From the NCBI GenBank assembly GCA_963573385.1, contig CAUYLG010004861.1, positions 26,942 through 90,941 on the forward strand: a DNA stretch of 64,000 nucleotides, written 5' to 3'. The notes below the pieces were generated by a model that saw nothing but the letters and a program-made list of their open reading frames with translations, was not told the DNA's origin and searched no databases. The position numbers were made by a program, and so were the translations under genes. Of this stretch, positions 63,564 to 64,000 are shown one piece after another (positions within the stretch are counted from its first letter, which is position 1; each line of letters starts with the position of its first letter). The DNA comes from Cacajao melanocephalus. Taxonomy: Eukaryota > Chordata > Mammalia > Primates > Pitheciidae.

Positions 63564-64000
63564 TTTTTTTTTAAAAAGACATTTATTCAGCGTCACGATC
63601 AGACTATTACATTTAGCAGTCAACAGCATGGGTGCAAAAAAAACAAAGGAAAAAAAAATCTACATTAAAACCCTTTGTTGGAATGCTTTACACTTTCAAC
63701 AGAACAGAAACTAAAATAACCTGTTATACAATTAGTCACAAATACAGTCCTCGAGGTTTTTGCCCATACACATGAGTATTTGTCTAAATCATGTCTTCTT
63801 TGTAGCACTAGGCCCCGCCACCACTGCGCTTGGCTGAGTTCACAAATCTGTTGTAACCTGTAGCTTCCCTGTCACTTCTCTGGCTCTCCTCTCCTGCTAA
63901 GCTTTGTTTCCTAATTAAAATCTTCTGCCACTGCCATAGCTACTGCTGCTACTGGAACCGCCATAGCCACCTTGGTTTCGTGGTTTGGCAAAGTATTGGC
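63564..64000 (-). pseudogene. HNRNPA1P: HNRNPA1 processed retrocopy, 3' end (runs off window)
   Basis: Read on the minus strand, the window edge encodes QYFAKPRNQGGYGGSSSS followed by SSYGSGRRF and TAA (63915-63917), the glycine-rich C-terminus of hnRNP A1. It continues without interruption into the recognisable HNRNPA1 3' untranslated region, an AATAAA signal (63582-63587) and an A-tract (63564-63572). Continuity from coding end through UTR to a genomic A-tract marks an L1-made retrocopy. HNRNPA1 has many such copies in primates. No lesion is visible in the 86 coding bases present; the body lies outside the window, so integrity is unknown. Confidence 0.88.
63915..64000 (-). CDS. C-terminal coding remnant of the HNRNPA1 retrocopy (partial)
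   Basis: 28 codons plus stop of the Gly/Ser/Tyr-rich low-complexity tail are open and match the parent protein as remembered. They include part of the M9 nuclear-localisation neighbourhood. Being a retrocopy fragment at the window edge, it is not claimed to be expressed. Confidence 0.6.
   Translation of the reverse strand, partial: QYFAKPRNQGGYGGSSSSSSYGSGRRF

Overview
The window is primate nuclear DNA. It holds about 60 Alu copies, full-length and partial, along with L1, L2, MIR, hAT, Tigger and MaLR relics, and almost no long open reading frames. Most apparent short ORFs are Alu or L1 read-through and are not annotated as genes. The only intact protein-coding segment is a 925-base first exon of GCNT2, the I-branching beta-1,6-N-acetylglucosaminyltransferase, on the minus strand (18127-19051). 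Recalled from memory, the human isoform-B protein appears to differ at roughly ten positions, so the source may be a non-human primate or a divergent assembly; this is not verified.

Layout in gene order (minus strand, high to low coordinates). At 63564-64000 there is the 3' end of an HNRNPA1 processed retrocopy, cut by the window edge. From about 31 to 63 kb there is repeat-dense sequence with several nested insertions. At 30294-31214 lies a second GCNT2-type first exon, decayed by at least three frameshifts and a stop but with its splice donor retained. About 11 kb further on is the intact exon 1B with a consensus donor. From 18126 down to 1 is intron sequence of the isoform-B transcript. 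The shared exons 2 and 3 and exon 1C were not found and presumably lie beyond coordinate 1; exon 1A was not found either. The locus uses alternative first exons: each encodes the transmembrane anchor and most of the catalytic domain and splices to common 3' exons, so the decayed copy looks like a lost fourth alternative.

No wholly new system was found. The more unusual items are the decayed extra first exon and its patchwork similarity to 1B; a round-trip templated copy inside an Alu (4.3-4.9 kb); a 31-base perfect inverted copy (45.42/46.89 kb); a 46-base micro-retroinsertion with 17-base target duplications (6.4 kb); an Alu with three right arms inside one pair of target duplications (25.3-26.1 kb); a polyadenylated LTR-RNA retrocopy inserted in an old L1 (60.46-60.80 kb); an ancient LINE endonuclease remnant (52.6-53.0 kb); and a perfect palindromic NRF1-type site near a TATA-like box (34.47-34.61 kb). 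All repeat family names come from memory of consensus sequences, without a database search, and repeat boundaries are good to about 5-20 bases.
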